Below are positions 12,756-24,960 of a stretch of 64,000 nucleotides of DNA, in pieces. This DNA comes from Bimastos eiseni (lineage: Eukaryota > Annelida > Clitellata > Crassiclitellata > Lumbricidae), in contig OY365808.1 in NCBI GenBank assembly GCA_959347315.1, positions 235,917 to 299,916 on the forward strand, written 5' to 3'. Position 1 is the first letter of the stretch. Every line of letters starts with the position of its first letter. The notes below the pieces were generated by a model. The model was not told the DNA's origin. It did no database searches and was given only the letters and a program-made list of their open reading frames with translations. The position numbers and the translations under genes were made by a program.

Positions 12756-15700
12756 GTCTAAACACTGGTGTCTCTAATAGAAAATAGCCGACAAATATCA
12801 AAGAAATTGCTCTCATACGGCAAATGACAAAGAACGCTAACGTAAGACGAAGACCAATCCCAAGACTGTTCCTTTAAGACCAAGACCGACGCATCCGAGA
12901 CCAAGACCAATGGGTCCAAGACCAAGACCGAAGCCTTCGAGACCAAGACCGCAGTTTTCGGGTCTCAAGACCGTCTCAAGACCAAGACCGCGGTCTCGAG
13001 ACCACATACCTGTTGATCACACATAATCTCGGTTGGCAAATGATTCTCCTTTGTGGCTTCATCTCTGAATAATCATCTGATTTAAAGGATTTGTCTTAAG
13101 GAATGCCGATGGTTTAATGCTAACAGAAAAGCCTCTGCAAATAATATTTATTATTTATCACAGGCAAAATTGGAGAAAATCTCAAATGTTTTAGTGTTAC
13201 ATCAAATTGTGAAATAATTACTCTTGCATTTCTTGGCTGAGGTTATTATTCGCAGCACTGGCAATGCATGCGTTTAAATGTGACTGGTTGAGGGAAATCT
13301 TGTGTGAATTGTTTCCACTCAGAATTGAAAAGTGCATGATAGGGTGTTTGGTTTTGTACTCTCTATCTGATACTAGAGCAATATTTGCATTCTACGAGAA
13401 CTCATCTTCAATTCACCCATTGAACCATTGGGGTGCATTGTTTTCATTTGAATTCTACTATTGGGCCCATGTGAAATAATACTCAGATTGGGAGATGGGG
13501 AGAGGCTGTAGCAAGCCAGCTTTGCTATGCTGCTGTGGGTGCTTATAGAATAGAGAGATAGGAGTGGTCAGGAGACCCATAGAAGACATGTTGAACTCAG
13601 TTACCTTCAAATGGAAGTAGATTATTGTGAATAAGAGAGACTGATGATGTTTTCTTTAATTCTAATCTCAGTTTTTCCTCTATTTCCTGCTGTGTTTTCA
13701 GTCATTGAAGGAGGGAAGTCCTTTCATACAGTTGTTTCTATTTTGTCAATTTTATTTTAATTAAAATCTTCTTTCATCATATTTATTATTAGATAGGTTT
13801 TGGTTAACATTTGAACTGTTAAGGTTATTTGAAGAGAGATTTCGTAAAAGGCATTACTTTAAAAATCAATTGAATGTCATTTGTTTATTTGTAGATTATG
13901 TGCTTTCATGATTTCTTCTTTTGTTCTCTGACTTTTGTCTTTTTTCTTTCACTGACAATGAAATTGAAATTTTTAACAATTGAAGCAGAACATAATTGTA
14001 GTGATGACAGACCCTTAAGAAACAATGAAGTCATCAACTGATGACCTTAATTAATGATAAAACATTCTTGCTTTGTAGAGATGCTAGATGATTTTTTTAG
14101 TATGCTATTTGCCCTGATGGCAGAATTTGCCTCAATTAACTTGAGTGCTGCTGTTGTTTCGCCTGCGGCTGGTGCCTGATGCCCCCCCCCCTCCATAGGA
14201 GCTCCGTTCTATGACCAGCCGTGGCACCATGTGTGCAAATGATGATGTACAACAAGTGGTTGTGATTTACTGTTTCAGGATCAGTCGTTCAGCGTCTGCT
14301 CTTTGTTGGTAATTTACCGAGTGATGTAACTGAGGCGACTTTGAGCGAACTTTTTCCTGATGCTTTACGAGTTATTTTGCCTCATAAGGAAATCGAAGGA
14401 AATGCTGAGAATTTGGAACAGACTCCTCGGTAAAGAGGGCAAATACTCGTGACTGGGGCTTGTAGTGGCTCCATTGTCATGTCTCAATTAACTATATCTA
14501 TAAACGATGACATACATGGCCTTTCTCTAGATGAATCGGCCAATAGGAGAAGTTCTCTTTTAAGTATATTCTGTCCCATTGGAGGACAATTTCTGGCAGT
14601 AATTGTCCAGTTATAGAAGCATCAGGATTGTAATTCTAGATGAAAGTAAAAAAGACTTTCTTATCTCACCTGTCACCTCTTCTAACATTTTTAACGTTAA
14701 TCCAGGTATTCAGTTATTGCTTATCTTCTCCGTTATTGTTTTTATCTATTTTCATGCAATAGGATATGTAAGCGCTGGCTGGTTTAACATGTGCTTCAGA
14801 ACGTCAGTCTGTCTGTCTGTGTGTGTGAGGTTGGCTGCTGTGAAGATGTTATTCACTAATTAATGCGATTATCTCTTTAATTGTTGTTATGTCGGCTGTT
14901 CTTGTAGCCATGCATATGTAGAGTATGTGACAGAGGAGGAGGCAGAAGGGGCAGCCGAGACCCATAAAGAGAAGGCGTTGAATGAGGAGAAGCTCTTTGT
15001 CACAAGGGCAATTGCTGTACGGAAGGATCGATTTGGTGAGGTTCAGCCAAATCATTATGACATCCGTCCATTGTTTGTTTTGGGGATTTCATCAGCTACT
15101 TAGCTCTTCTTGTGAATGAAAGCTCTCTGCATTTCTTTCTGATAATAACCTGTTTCTTCCTCTCATCTAGCATTGTGCAATTCGTAGGCGATATCTGCAA
15201 AGGTTGTCGTCTTCGTACCCCTTTCCCCCATCCGCATTTGGAATTACTCTGCTCATTCCTATGCATGCTTTTGCTCTTCATAGATAGGATTCTCTGTTGA
15301 TCTTATAGCCTGGCCATCTGTGCAACTGATGGACCTTCTGCCATGTCCAGCCAAGATACAAACAATATTATTAACCAGTAGATTAACTGCAACACGTCAG
15401 TCAGACTCTGACATTGGCTAAAGGAAGTGATGAGTGCTTAGAGCCAAAGCTCAATTCTCATATGGCTCTGGATCTCTGCTGAGATGATTGCATTGAGATG
15501 AGTGCTTAGAGCCAAAGCTCAATTCTCATATGGCTCTGGATCTCTGCTGAGATGATTGCATTTGGTCTGAAAGTATTTCTCTTCTTCTCTTCAGATCAGT
15601 CGCTCCATTCGTTGTTGTTATGCATGTAACAAATATTCATTCTTCTTCTGTTGAGATCTGCCTCAGCCTACTTTTTATTCTTGAATCTTGAAGATATCAT

Positions 15701-18700
15701 TCGTTATTCCTTGTTCACAGACAGTCAGGTCAAAATAAAACCTGTTGAATTTGTGGGTTATTTATTACTTTGTAACTTCTGTAGCACCGGTGTCACTGTC
15801 TAGTGCACAGGGCCTCAATAGATGGCATACCCAGAGCCAAGAGGTGATTGGGTTCAAGGATGAATCTACCTGGAGGACCAGTGTGGCTGCTTCAGTGCAT
15901 TGACTATATATTTGCTCTTTATGAATCTGGTTAAACTCTTTGAATAGTTTGAATGCAATGAATACATGAGATTAGGCAACATCTTCTGCCTCACATAACA
16001 AATGCTTTGCTGTGGATCTTGCTTTCAGAATATGACTAAGAGTGCCACAGTGTTGCAGTCGTTTTTTCATAGTCATGTGTCGTAGTCTTGTGTTGGTGAG
16101 ACAGTGTTATTGTTTTCTTCTCTGAAGGTCTTCTCAGTGATAGTCTGCGTCAAATCTTTCTCGACAAAGTCCGCAAACTGCAAAGAATTCAGAAGAATCC
16201 GTACAACAAGAGCCAACACGACCTCAATGAGATAGAGAAGGTACAGCAGATTCTCCAATCTTTCTCTCTGTGTACCTGTCTCTATGTCTTGATGTCTGGC
16301 TACCTCTTTGTCTGGATATCTTTCTTGTGTCTTCAATTTTCAAGACTGAATTCCACTTGCTAGGTTAGAGCTACAGCCGACATATTCACTGTGCCCGACA
16401 TGCAATTATTCTTACATAGAATTCTATTAATTTGTTAATAAGTTTTTGAAGTGTGAGTTTCAATTTATATATTATTATTATTAAAATATGTTGAACTGAT
16501 GAGAAGTGTGTCTCTGTTGGGAGCATTTCATAGTCTTTTGTCTATTGTACAATGCATTGATTTGTTTGTCTCTGAGAATTTGACTTTGGTTTTGCAGACA
16601 ATTATTCAGACAAAGGAGAAATTGGCTTCAGACACAAAACATCGCAAGGGATGGGGAATGCTGCTCGGAAGACTCGATGAGAGTGTCATTGATAAAGAGG
16701 ATGAACCAAAGCAGATTGGAAGCATCAACCAGAGAGGGTAAAACATTGCCATCATTGTTTACCAACCCCTATCGAACCCTCTGCTCAGTATGTGACTCAT
16801 CATAATTGGCTGTTTTCATTTCTTAACTTTTCATTTCCAATCACTTGCCAGGATAATCCAACCGAACTCCCTCTTCATCCCCAGTCTTTCAGATGATCGC
16901 CAGAAACATCTCATCTCTAGAAGAGGAGAAGGAGGAGTAGTGCACTAAGCTAGTGTTGAGGCCTCCATGGCTATCATCAAGTGCTATTGGCTTCATTTTC
17001 TTGGCCTTGGCGCCTTCATATTTGGCCACACACCCATTCTTATGCATTCGATGTTTGGTAAATGTGAAGAGACATAATGGTGACCATTTGCAGTTATTAG
17101 AAGGAATTATTTGAAATCAGCTGAAGGATTCATTGTTCTCTGAGCATTTCTTCTCAGATGTTGTGTCAAGACTACTTTCAATTTCTTCTCTTATTCCTTC
17201 AGCCCCCCCCCTCTCTCCATCTTAAGCCTGGCTTCTCTTCTCCATCTTAGCAGTACTAAGGCCTTTGTTGCTTCGTTTTATGTTGCGGTACTACAGACAG
17301 AAAGTAAACGAGTTTTGTTAAATCATTTTGCTTGGAATGATTTCTCTGTTGTGTGACTAAAGCCGTTTTTATGTCTTGTCAGACGCGGTGGCAATCAGAG
17401 AGTCCGAGGAGGCAACAGAGGAGGACAGATGAGGGGAAACAATTTCCGTGGGGGACAGTCGCGGGGGGGACGAGGACAGATGGGTGGAATGATGGCAGGG
17501 TCAGCAATTCTCATCTCAATACATCTATTCTAATCACTTTTAAATAATTATACCGTATGTGGAAAAGCTACAGTCCATGGCAATCATCGATCAATCTCTT
17601 TTTCTTAAGGGTTTTTGCTTATGCAGACAGTTGGTGGATTATTGTTATCAGAGGAATCTGACATTGAAATATCAGTCACAGTTCTAACAACAAAACTGGT
17701 GAAGAAGCTGGGAGTGGAGCGTCTGTGAATGTCTTAGTAACTGGATTTTGGTTGAACATCCAAAATTCTACATTTGTCTGATGCAGATTGTAATGCTTAT
17801 GAATCATTAGAAATGTTAAGTGTCTGATGTGTATGAGGTTCGTGTGGTGACTATTCCATCTTTCACTTATTGGGAAGTTGTGTTGGATTGGGAGCTGTTG
17901 GTATGGTATGTTGTAGAATGGGAGGCAACCAGAGAGGAGGCTTTGGAGGCTACAATGCGGCTGGTGGCATGGGCTACGGAAGAGGGGGTGGATGGAACGC
18001 TGGGTATATGGGACAGTATCAGTCTTACTACGGAGCAGGAGCAGCTTATCCGACCCAGAGCTACGGAGGTTAGGATGGTTTCATCTCAAATTATTCTCTA
18101 AATAAAACACATAATTATAAAAGAATCTAAGAGTCAAACTAATTGGAAAGTGTCTGTTTTAGCAATTGCGTTCTTAGCTTTCGATAAAAATAATAGAATG
18201 CATTGTTCTTGCGAAATCGATGTCATTGGTTTGTGTTCCCCAATTTGTCGCAAATGAGCGAAGAACTCCACTTGTAGACCATGCTTTACTTCTAAAGTGC
18301 AATTCCAGATTCTTATAAATGAGAACATTTTGACAGTAATTAGCAGATATTATATGAAGAGCTCGAAATTTTAGTTGTCGTCATTATTTGAAATATCTGT
18401 CTAATAGGTTGTGTGTAAAACTAGTGAGCTACACTTTTTTTGCCATTTTGTATATTATACTAAATGTCAGAAACTAATTCTAATTAGTTCAATGCTAATT
18501 CGTCATAATCATCATCATCATCGTTGTTCAGTTGGCTTTGATTGTCGTGTTATTTTCTATGATTGTGTCAGGTGGCTACAACCAATTCTCTGGCAACAAG
18601 CGAAGAGCTTCCTATGACAACTACACTGGTGAATGGAAACGTGGCAGAGGTAGACACACCACTTGCTTCACCACTCTCCCTCTCTTTCTCTCCCCATCTC

Positions 18701-19269
18701 TCTCTTTGTCTCTCTCACTCTCTGTCTGTCTGTCTGTCTCTCTCTTTCTCTCTCTCACACACTCTCTCTCTCTCTCGCTCTAAAAGATAAAGAGGAAAAC
18801 AGAGTAGAAAGAGGAATCGAGAGAAGGCACTGTTGCTTGGTTGCTATCCAGCTGTCAGAAGAACTGCCACTGTTTCTAGCAACTCATATAGCTTCCCATT
18901 TGAAAATAGTTTGCAATTTTAAAATTGATTGTACTGGATTGAGTAGACAAGTGACGTGCGGTCGATCTCCAGAGCTTTTGTGTAAAGTGTGTTTTTTTTA
19001 TAAAAGGGACAATTTATTGTTTGTATTCTAATTTATTCACCCATTGTAGGAGTAAAACTGGGTTTTGAATACTAAATTATATTTGACTTAAATAGAATCT
19101 AGATTGAATCCAGTCATAGTTTTGAACAGTTTCTCTTGCCTGACTTTCCAGTCACTCCTAATATCAAGTGACGGTTATTTTCTAAAAGTGTATACAAGTG
19201 GAAGTGTTTGTCTAAGAGAGGGAAAACAATTTTTCTTCTCATTTTGCAGGTTCCTACCAACAATACTGA
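8444..19269 (+). CDS. SAP domain, RRM and RGG-box nucleic-acid-binding protein
   Basis: A probable nuclear RNA/chromatin-binding protein of 626 residues. Exons: 8444-8570, 9225-9311, 9427-9525, 9917-10165, 10430-10498, 10829-11015, 11262-11380, 11942-11986, 14279-14429, 14908-15035, 16128-16240, 16598-16737, 17383-17499, 17917-18068, 18572-18649, 19250-19269. All phases agree (1881 nt). Residues 1-42 are a SAP motif (LTIPQLKEHLKKRGL, then GKKADLIGRL). Residues 43-190 are strongly acidic. Residues 190-325 form an ordered but unassigned region. An RRM covers about 333-415, with RNP2 LLFVGNL at 334-340 and RNP1-like RHAYVEYV at 378-385. A basic helical stretch follows, then an RGG/GY-rich tail from 505 that ends GSYQQY. 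The order SAP-acidic-X-RGG recalls hnRNP U, but I see no SPRY/kinase-like part and an RRM is present; SAP+RRM recalls SAFB, but the tail differs. The ATG sits just after a likely 5'UTR acceptor. A hAT-like element occupies intron 8, where a further small exon could hide. Confidence 0.85.
9322..9361. repeat. (CT)n microsatellite in intron
   Basis: A CT dinucleotide run with one TTT interruption, starting about 10 bases after the exon 2 donor of the SAP-RRM gene. Confidence 0.95.
9755..9885. repeat. Minisatellite of CTGTGTCTCGTCTGTCTGC-like units
   Basis: Several imperfect copies of a unit of about 19 bp lie in the intron before exon 4 of the SAP-RRM gene. They produce only a spurious Cys/Leu/Val-rich open frame. 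Confidence 0.8.
11563..11700. repeat. 22-bp minisatellite (AAGCTGAAACAGATGATTTT)
   Basis: About six head-to-tail copies, alternating between units with four and five Ts, lie in intron 7 of the SAP-RRM gene. The first and last units are diverged. Confidence 0.9.
12237..13012. mobile_element. hAT-like non-autonomous element, 776 bp
   Basis: The element is flanked by a perfect 8-bp target duplication, ttgatcac, at 12229-12236 and 13013-13020. Its ends are imperfect inverted repeats (CAGTGTTGGGCACGAGACC and, from the right, CAGGTATGTGGTCTCGAGAC). GAGACCAAGACCG words are repeated many times near both ends, the subterminal-repeat structure usual in hAT elements. The interior is AT-rich, contains a TA microsatellite and encodes no transposase. 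It sits in intron 8 of the SAP-RRM gene. Confidence 0.85.
15429..15563. repeat. Tandem duplication, 68-bp period
   Basis: Two essentially identical copies (starts at 15429 and 15497) lie in intron 10 of the SAP-RRM gene. The near identity points to a recent duplication. Confidence 0.95.
18662..18781. repeat. CT-rich/CTGT microsatellite tract
   Basis: A pyrimidine tract of CTCT, TCTG and CACT words begins about 12 bases after the exon 15 donor of the SAP-RRM gene. Confidence 0.9.
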
Positions 19270-20690
19270 GTCCTTCCTCATTGTATTACAACATTGGACA
19301 TTGGTAAGAAGGAGTTGACCTAAGGTTTTGTGTCATTGCTCAAGAGACGAAGATCTCTGTTAACCATTAACCATCTGTTGCCCATAATTATAGAGTATAT
19401 TACTCCAATCACCAATTAATACCTACAGAACAACCATGTCCTCCCACCCAAAGACGACTTAATTTATTCCCAGATCACTGTACAAAAACATTTACTAGTT
19501 TGTTATTAATTCTATCTACTATAATGGTTCACTGTCGCTCATTTATTGTCAGATTGTATTATTTCTAAATAAACAAATATCTCATCGTCATCATATTGCT
19601 TTGCGTCTGGATGACTATGATCACCAAGGCTGTAAAAAAATCATGAACCGGGCTGTTGATCCGCGTGGTCGGGTACCCGACCGTGCTGATATTTTGTTAT
19701 TAAATTTAGGGAATTGCGCATTTTTATGGACTGTCGAGCACCCGATAATCGATTTCATTACCCAGGTAGTCTAGCCTGGGGTGGATACCTGTTGACATCC
19801 TTAATCATCACCAGATCCTTGTGTGTATCCACACCATTGATCAACGTATTCTTGTTATATGATACAATGCCATTTTGATAATACCTTTTTTTTTATTAAG
19901 TTCAAAGTTTGCATTGATGCTAGGCAAACATTTTAAAATTAATAAGTAGACTAGAAAAGGTGAGTTTTTAGCGATACTATCGACAGTTCTTGATCTGACA
20001 AATGTATATAATGCCACTCTGGCTCTGACTGCAGACAGACAGACTGATATCACTCTATGTCTTCTGTCTTCGTTTTAGGCAGCTGACACAACTGGTCCCA
20101 TTGTAAAAATTACACTCTGCCGTTGTAATGAAGACCCATGCACTGGCAGCAACTGAGAGGAGGAGAAGGGGGATCTGTTATCACGGACTGTCTACAGATT
20201 CTGTGTTTGTTTTAACCAAACGCAGCTGAACGAACTGTTTCGTTGTCTTCACCTTCTTAATTATTTCCTAACCTGTTCAGTGTAGTACAGCTTATTAGTT
20301 GCGTGCGTTTTATAGTGACTGGCGATCGTTTTAGAAACATACTGGAATTATGCTGTTGTCAATATCATACTTGTTGAAAAAATACTTAGATGAGAAAAGG
20401 AGAAAGTCCTTTTACTGTTCTTCTGCTGTCGATTTTTAAATTAAACGAGTCTGAAACATATCGTTCAGTTGTGGCTGATTTATTTGTAAACTGACGAAAC
20501 TTGTTTCAACTTCGATATTAATTTATGAAGAATGAACTTCTGTATCTACTTAGAACCAATCAACCAAAACCTCCGTTAGTCTTTGTTTCTGCTTTAGATC
20601 AATTATAAATTGTACAGAATATAGTTTGGAATGTTCATTCTCAAACGATCCATGGCACTACTAAGTGGCAAATAAAGTTCCTGATTAGTC
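19270..20690 (+). other. 3' UTR of the SAP-RRM gene with a probable intron
   Basis: A consensus donor (GTAAGA) lies at 19304, 34 nt after the stop codon. A good acceptor (CTTCGTTTTAG) ends at 20078. Splicing these gives a last exon of about 20079-20690, carrying AATAAA at 20671-20676. An earlier AATAAA at 19568-19573 could instead end an unspliced form. The junction is close enough to the stop that nonsense-mediated decay would not be expected. This is inferred from splice motifs only. Confidence 0.55.
20671..20676 (+). terminator. Poly(A) signal AATAAA
   Basis: A canonical hexamer suited to the distal 3' end of the SAP-RRM transcript. A second AATAAA at 19568-19573 is a proximal alternative. 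Confidence 0.5.
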
Positions 20691-22160
20691 ATTGATTCAC
20701 CGATCTCAAAACAGTGAATTTCGCCGTTTTGGTTATTACCTTAGTTTAGTCTAGATTAACGAATTGTGGTCATCCGTAAAAAAGCTTCGGAAGACCGGCC
20801 CTTTCCCTTGCAGATGTCCCAGGATATACTGTTGATATTAAATACCTGATTTAACACGATGCTACTAGGTGGGTGCCTTGTTACGTCTAGCATTGGCTAT
20901 AACTACAGGTAGATTCCTTGGAGGTGAATCCTACCGTGCGCACGCTCTACGGAAATGGCTGCATATATCAAATTGAGTTTTATTTTCAAAAGATTTATAG
21001 CACTTGCCCATAAAGAATGACAATAATTGCTGACATTATATGAATGAAAGTACGTTGACCACAGCACCCATGGAAATTATTTGGGATTAACTGGAGCAAG
21101 TGCAAAATAAATTGAGATTATATCCTCCAACTCCCCAAGAATAAAATTCTCAGTTTTGTGAGCAATATCAGATCACGGTTGACCAGTAATAGTCAAGCTA
21201 CACCTGTAACGTCAAACACTACTGTATGGAATGTAGTGGGGATCGAGCTCGCTTCCTCTGCTCTACACGCCAGAGTGTTGGCTATTACTCAGAAATTAAA
21301 GAACGTACGTGAGTAAAGTATTAAACTCTGACGCTGAGCCATGTGATCTAATTATATCTACGCGATGAGCTTGTTACCCCAGAAGGCGCTATAACAATAT
21401 CGTAGGTCGTATGACTGCATAGATATATAAGTTTATTATGTGTATATATAATTAAACGCATGATTAGTCGCGAGTTTGTCATTTCAATAATGCAGATACA
21501 TTTTTAGAAAATACTAGCGTCATCTTCTGACTGAATATATTATTTAAAAAAACTCTTTTGTTTCGTTATTAATTATTAATCGATTGCTTAATCAATTCAA
21601 TACATTCTCATTTAAAATTCGTGGTCTGTAGAAACACACCAGAACACCAAGCTAAAGCAAAGCTTTAGCATTTTTTACACGTGCATCAACAATCGTGTCT
21701 TGACTGCCACCGTGTTATTTATTCGCAGTTGCAAGCCTGTAACTTATAAATCGCCATTGGAAATTCAAGCCAACTACAATACAAGACAGCTAAGCATATA
21801 TAACGCGCTTTGACATACAAGTCTTCTTGCACAAAAGCGCGCTGTGCTACACTCGCGCATCACTAGCAATAACCTTTCATTAGATTTGTGTACCTCCTAC
21901 TTTGAGTTTTTAGGCTATATGCAAATAATTATTGCAATCTCCGATCACTTTCGGTAGCGATTGAAGAACAAAATCATAGCGCTATATGAAATTCTAATAC
22001 GTCATGAAAAATTGGCATGTAGTTTCATACTACATATATATTCTATAGTAATATATTATTGTTGTCTTAGTCCTTTTGCCAATTCTATGTTCGTCTTCGG
22101 TTGGTGTTCTTTGGGTTGTTCGGAAAAAGGCGAATTTTCGCACAAGTTTCACGGTTCAAA
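20691..22160. other. Intergenic, including the RNASEK promoter region
   Basis: No gene is seen between the 3' end of the SAP-RRM gene and the RNASEK ATG. An open frame at 21961-22164 runs through the presumed RNASEK 5' UTR and overlaps its ATG by a few bases in another frame; it has no domain and is not called. Confidence 0.6.
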
Positions 22161-23480
22161 ATGACGATTCCGTGCTGTGGACCGAAATGTTCTGGATTCT
22201 GTGCAATAATCAGCTTTTGGGGCATAATAATGCTGGTGAGTTATAGTTTTTAATGTTTTTTGATTAAGTCTTATGATTCGAGAGTAATCGCATCAGTTAC
22301 TCGATATTCCGGTTTGGATACTAGAATTTGGCAATCCAATCCGGTTTCGAGTGTAGTTCATGGTTACTTGACAAGGCTTGCGGAGCCGCTTAATTCAGCT
22401 CATGACTGGATGTTCTCCAGCGATGATCATTAAGTTGAAGAGGAGTGTTCTTCATGTAACTCAATATTTAACGGGGGCGGTTTTCCGCTCAGGTGACCCT
22501 CCGAACTATATTCTGCTGTGTTTTAGAAATGAGAAGCGCAGAATTAAATTGTTTAAAATCTGACTATGATTACGCCTAGGTTCTTGTAAATATAGTAAAT
22601 CGTATCTTGTAAATTAAAGTAAAACTTTTGTTACTTTTACTTAATGTTTATGTCATTTGTGCATCAAAGGTAATGTACCTTTTCCAACTGTGCCTTTCTC
22701 TCTGTCTCTCGATGTATCGTCGCCCTATCACTGCCAGTAGTGGTCGACGACCACTTTGCTCTGCATTTCATGGCGACCTGATCGTCCCTTTTGCACGCAC
22801 TTCCATAATGCAGAATCGGGGCTTCTCGGAATGGACTTCCCATAGAGCTCCATCTCCTACCTAAGAACACCTCATCTTCATTTTACGCCTCTCTTAAAAC
22901 TGTCTTTTTCAACCGAGGATTAAGCCGGGAGGGCCTCTGAGTAGATATCTTGAAGGGGCGTTATATCAAGTATTTTTGATTGATTGATTGTATATAACGT
23001 TAGACACGATACGAGGCTGTGGCCTCCAAGACACTCTTTGCCATCTGTAAGTCTGGCGAAGTAGGTCAATCGCAGCTGATTTCTTGCTTGGACACACCTC
23101 ACATATTGCCTGAACGTTTCTTTTGATGTGCTAACTTGTTCTGAAGTACTTCAACAGGCGGTGAATATTCAAGACTCTATAAAAAATTCTCTCTCTTCTG
23201 ATGTCTAAACTGTTTTGATACAATGTGTATCAATTGTGCTTATGTCTTCTAGGTTCTGTTGGGCGTATTTTTCTACATCGAATCCCCTGCCCTGGCAGAG
23301 GATCTCCCGATTGACGAGGATGTGTGGGCGGCGGGTGGCCACAACTACACGTACATCGCCTCCCTCTACAAACAGGTTGCCGTCAACTGTTGGATTGCCA
23401 CTGGAATGTATGGGGCGACATTCATCTTCTCCTGTATCATGTTGAAACTGAACATGCGCAGTGGATACTCCGCATCCTAG
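22161..23480 (+). CDS. RNASEK: Ribonuclease kappa (RNase K), V-ATPase-associated membrane protein
   Basis: A small two-span membrane protein of 100 residues. Exons: 22161-22235 and 23253-23480, with a GTGAGT donor and a TTCTAG acceptor. The N-terminus has the family's CCGPKC motif. TM1 follows (about residues 13-33, SFWGIIMLVLLGVFF), then a luminal loop containing EDLP and an N-glycosylation sequon (NYT), then YKQVAVNCWIA leading into TM2. The human protein is 98 residues with the same order and the same intron-friendly TM1. RNase K was first described as an endoribonuclease. It is also found bound to the V-ATPase membrane sector and is needed for endosomal virus uptake in human and insect cells. 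The ATG has A at -3. The intron holds a LINE 3' fragment. Confidence 0.93.
22675..22985 (+). mobile_element. LINE 3' end (L2/CR1-type RT C-terminus and tail)
   Basis: With frameshifts, the frame reads LPIELHLLP...FYASLKTVFFN and stops, matching the end of many LINE reverse transcriptases (WNSLP...LR...F...LKT.LF). The tail TTGAAGGGGCGTTATAT follows, a variant of the GGGGCGCTATATAAAT tail found at several other places in the window. It is a 5'-truncated, broken copy in the RNASEK intron. Confidence 0.7.
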
Positions 23481-24887
23481 GAACTTATGGCTCTCTGTCA
23501 CGGATAACAATATTCCAAATTGTTATCTTGCGACCTTTATCGTTGAATGGGTGATGGAGGAAATGTAGCTGAACTGACCTGTGATGAGTCTAGTATTGAT
23601 GGATCTGGATTGATAATGAATTGATGGCAGTTTATCAACAGCAATGATTCAGGTCTTGATTAATTGCCATTTCTTTTTATAATTAAGGCTGCTGTAATAC
23701 TAGCTATGACTAGGGAGTATGTTTAATAGTAGTATTTTTACTGGTTTAAAATTGACTTGTGTAAATGATTTAATGCTTCTGAATCTGTGGCACAGTTTGT
23801 AAAATATCATGAATATTTTGTGCACATTGTTCTGTAATATTTGGCATTTGATGCTGTTAGTTTTCCGATGGTTTTTTGGTTTGAGTAAGGTTTTGGTCAT
23901 AAAGTGTCATCTTCTTCGTCCGATCTGAGTGTTAAGATGTTGATGAGATGGAGAGAATCCTGGATGAGATGACTTTTAATGAGATGCCAATGTCACAGAT
24001 GCATTCCAACTCTCACCTATTCATTCGTCTCATATTGACAAATTTATGGTTATTTGAATGACATGTGTCACATTTATTTGCCTATTATCATATTGCAAAT
24101 GCAATGTTGAACCTGTAGAGAATTTATTAACTTGCATGACATATATTATATATATATATAATGAAAGAGCATTTTATGTTGAGTGAGGTGACTGGCCACC
24201 CTACCTCATAAGCTGAGGCTCAGAAAATGAAGTCGCTAACACTTGATGTCCATGGATGTCTCAAGCAAGATTAAGGAATTGCTCTTCTATAACCTCATTT
24301 GTCTTTATAATTGCGTAACCACTTTAAAGATCCATTGAGAAAGAAAATGTGTCTTTACTGACCTGATTACAGTAGTCTTAGATGATTTTAAATGTGAGTG
24401 TCATATTATTGAGTTTATCTTCATGAAATTTCAATCCAGGTTCTTTTCATTTGTTCATTTTCTGCTGTTTTACTGGTCTATGGTTTCTAAACAACTTGGA
24501 ATCAAGTATAGAATGTTAAGTGCAGTGGATTGTGTATTGTCTCTGTGACATAATCTTACACAAGTTTCTATGAGATTGAAATGCAGTCAATTGATCATTT
24601 TGAATTGAAGAGATTGTTTGTCGGCCATTGAGTAATGATTCTGCTGGGTTTGTTGTTGCTCTTCTGGTGACTCCACTGAAAGATCTTTGACCAACCATTT
24701 GGTCTCTGAAGATCGCTCTCAACAGAGAAACCTCTGTATTCAGTGTAACAGGATCTTCTGATCTACAGGTTGAAATTCAGTTGATCATATAAAATGCTCC
24801 TTTGCTGTAATTAAATTCCATTGGTCGTTGTAGATTTGAGTTCAGTTCGTGTCTTAATTTTTACAATTTTAGTTGGTCTATGCAGAG

Positions 24888-24960
24888 CAGTGTTTTCCAA
24901 ACTTTGTTCCACGGAACCCTAGGGTTCCGTGAGGTGAAGACAAGGGTTCCACTGGAAAGC
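24888..24960 (+). mobile_element. Candidate single end of a hAT-like element
   Basis: CAGTGTTTTCCAAACTTTG followed by a GTTCC/GGAAC-rich block looks like a hAT terminus of the 'CAGTGTTTCCCAA' type. A perfect 22-bp palindrome built on GGAACCC/GGGTTCC sits at 24910-24931. I could not find the opposite end or a target duplication, so this may be a decayed fragment. Confidence 0.35.

Noticed and set aside
17820..18101. 93-codon frame overlapping the RGG exon
   Set aside because: It is in another frame of SAP-RRM exon 17917-18068; the Gly/Arg-rich frame continues in phase with neighbouring exons.
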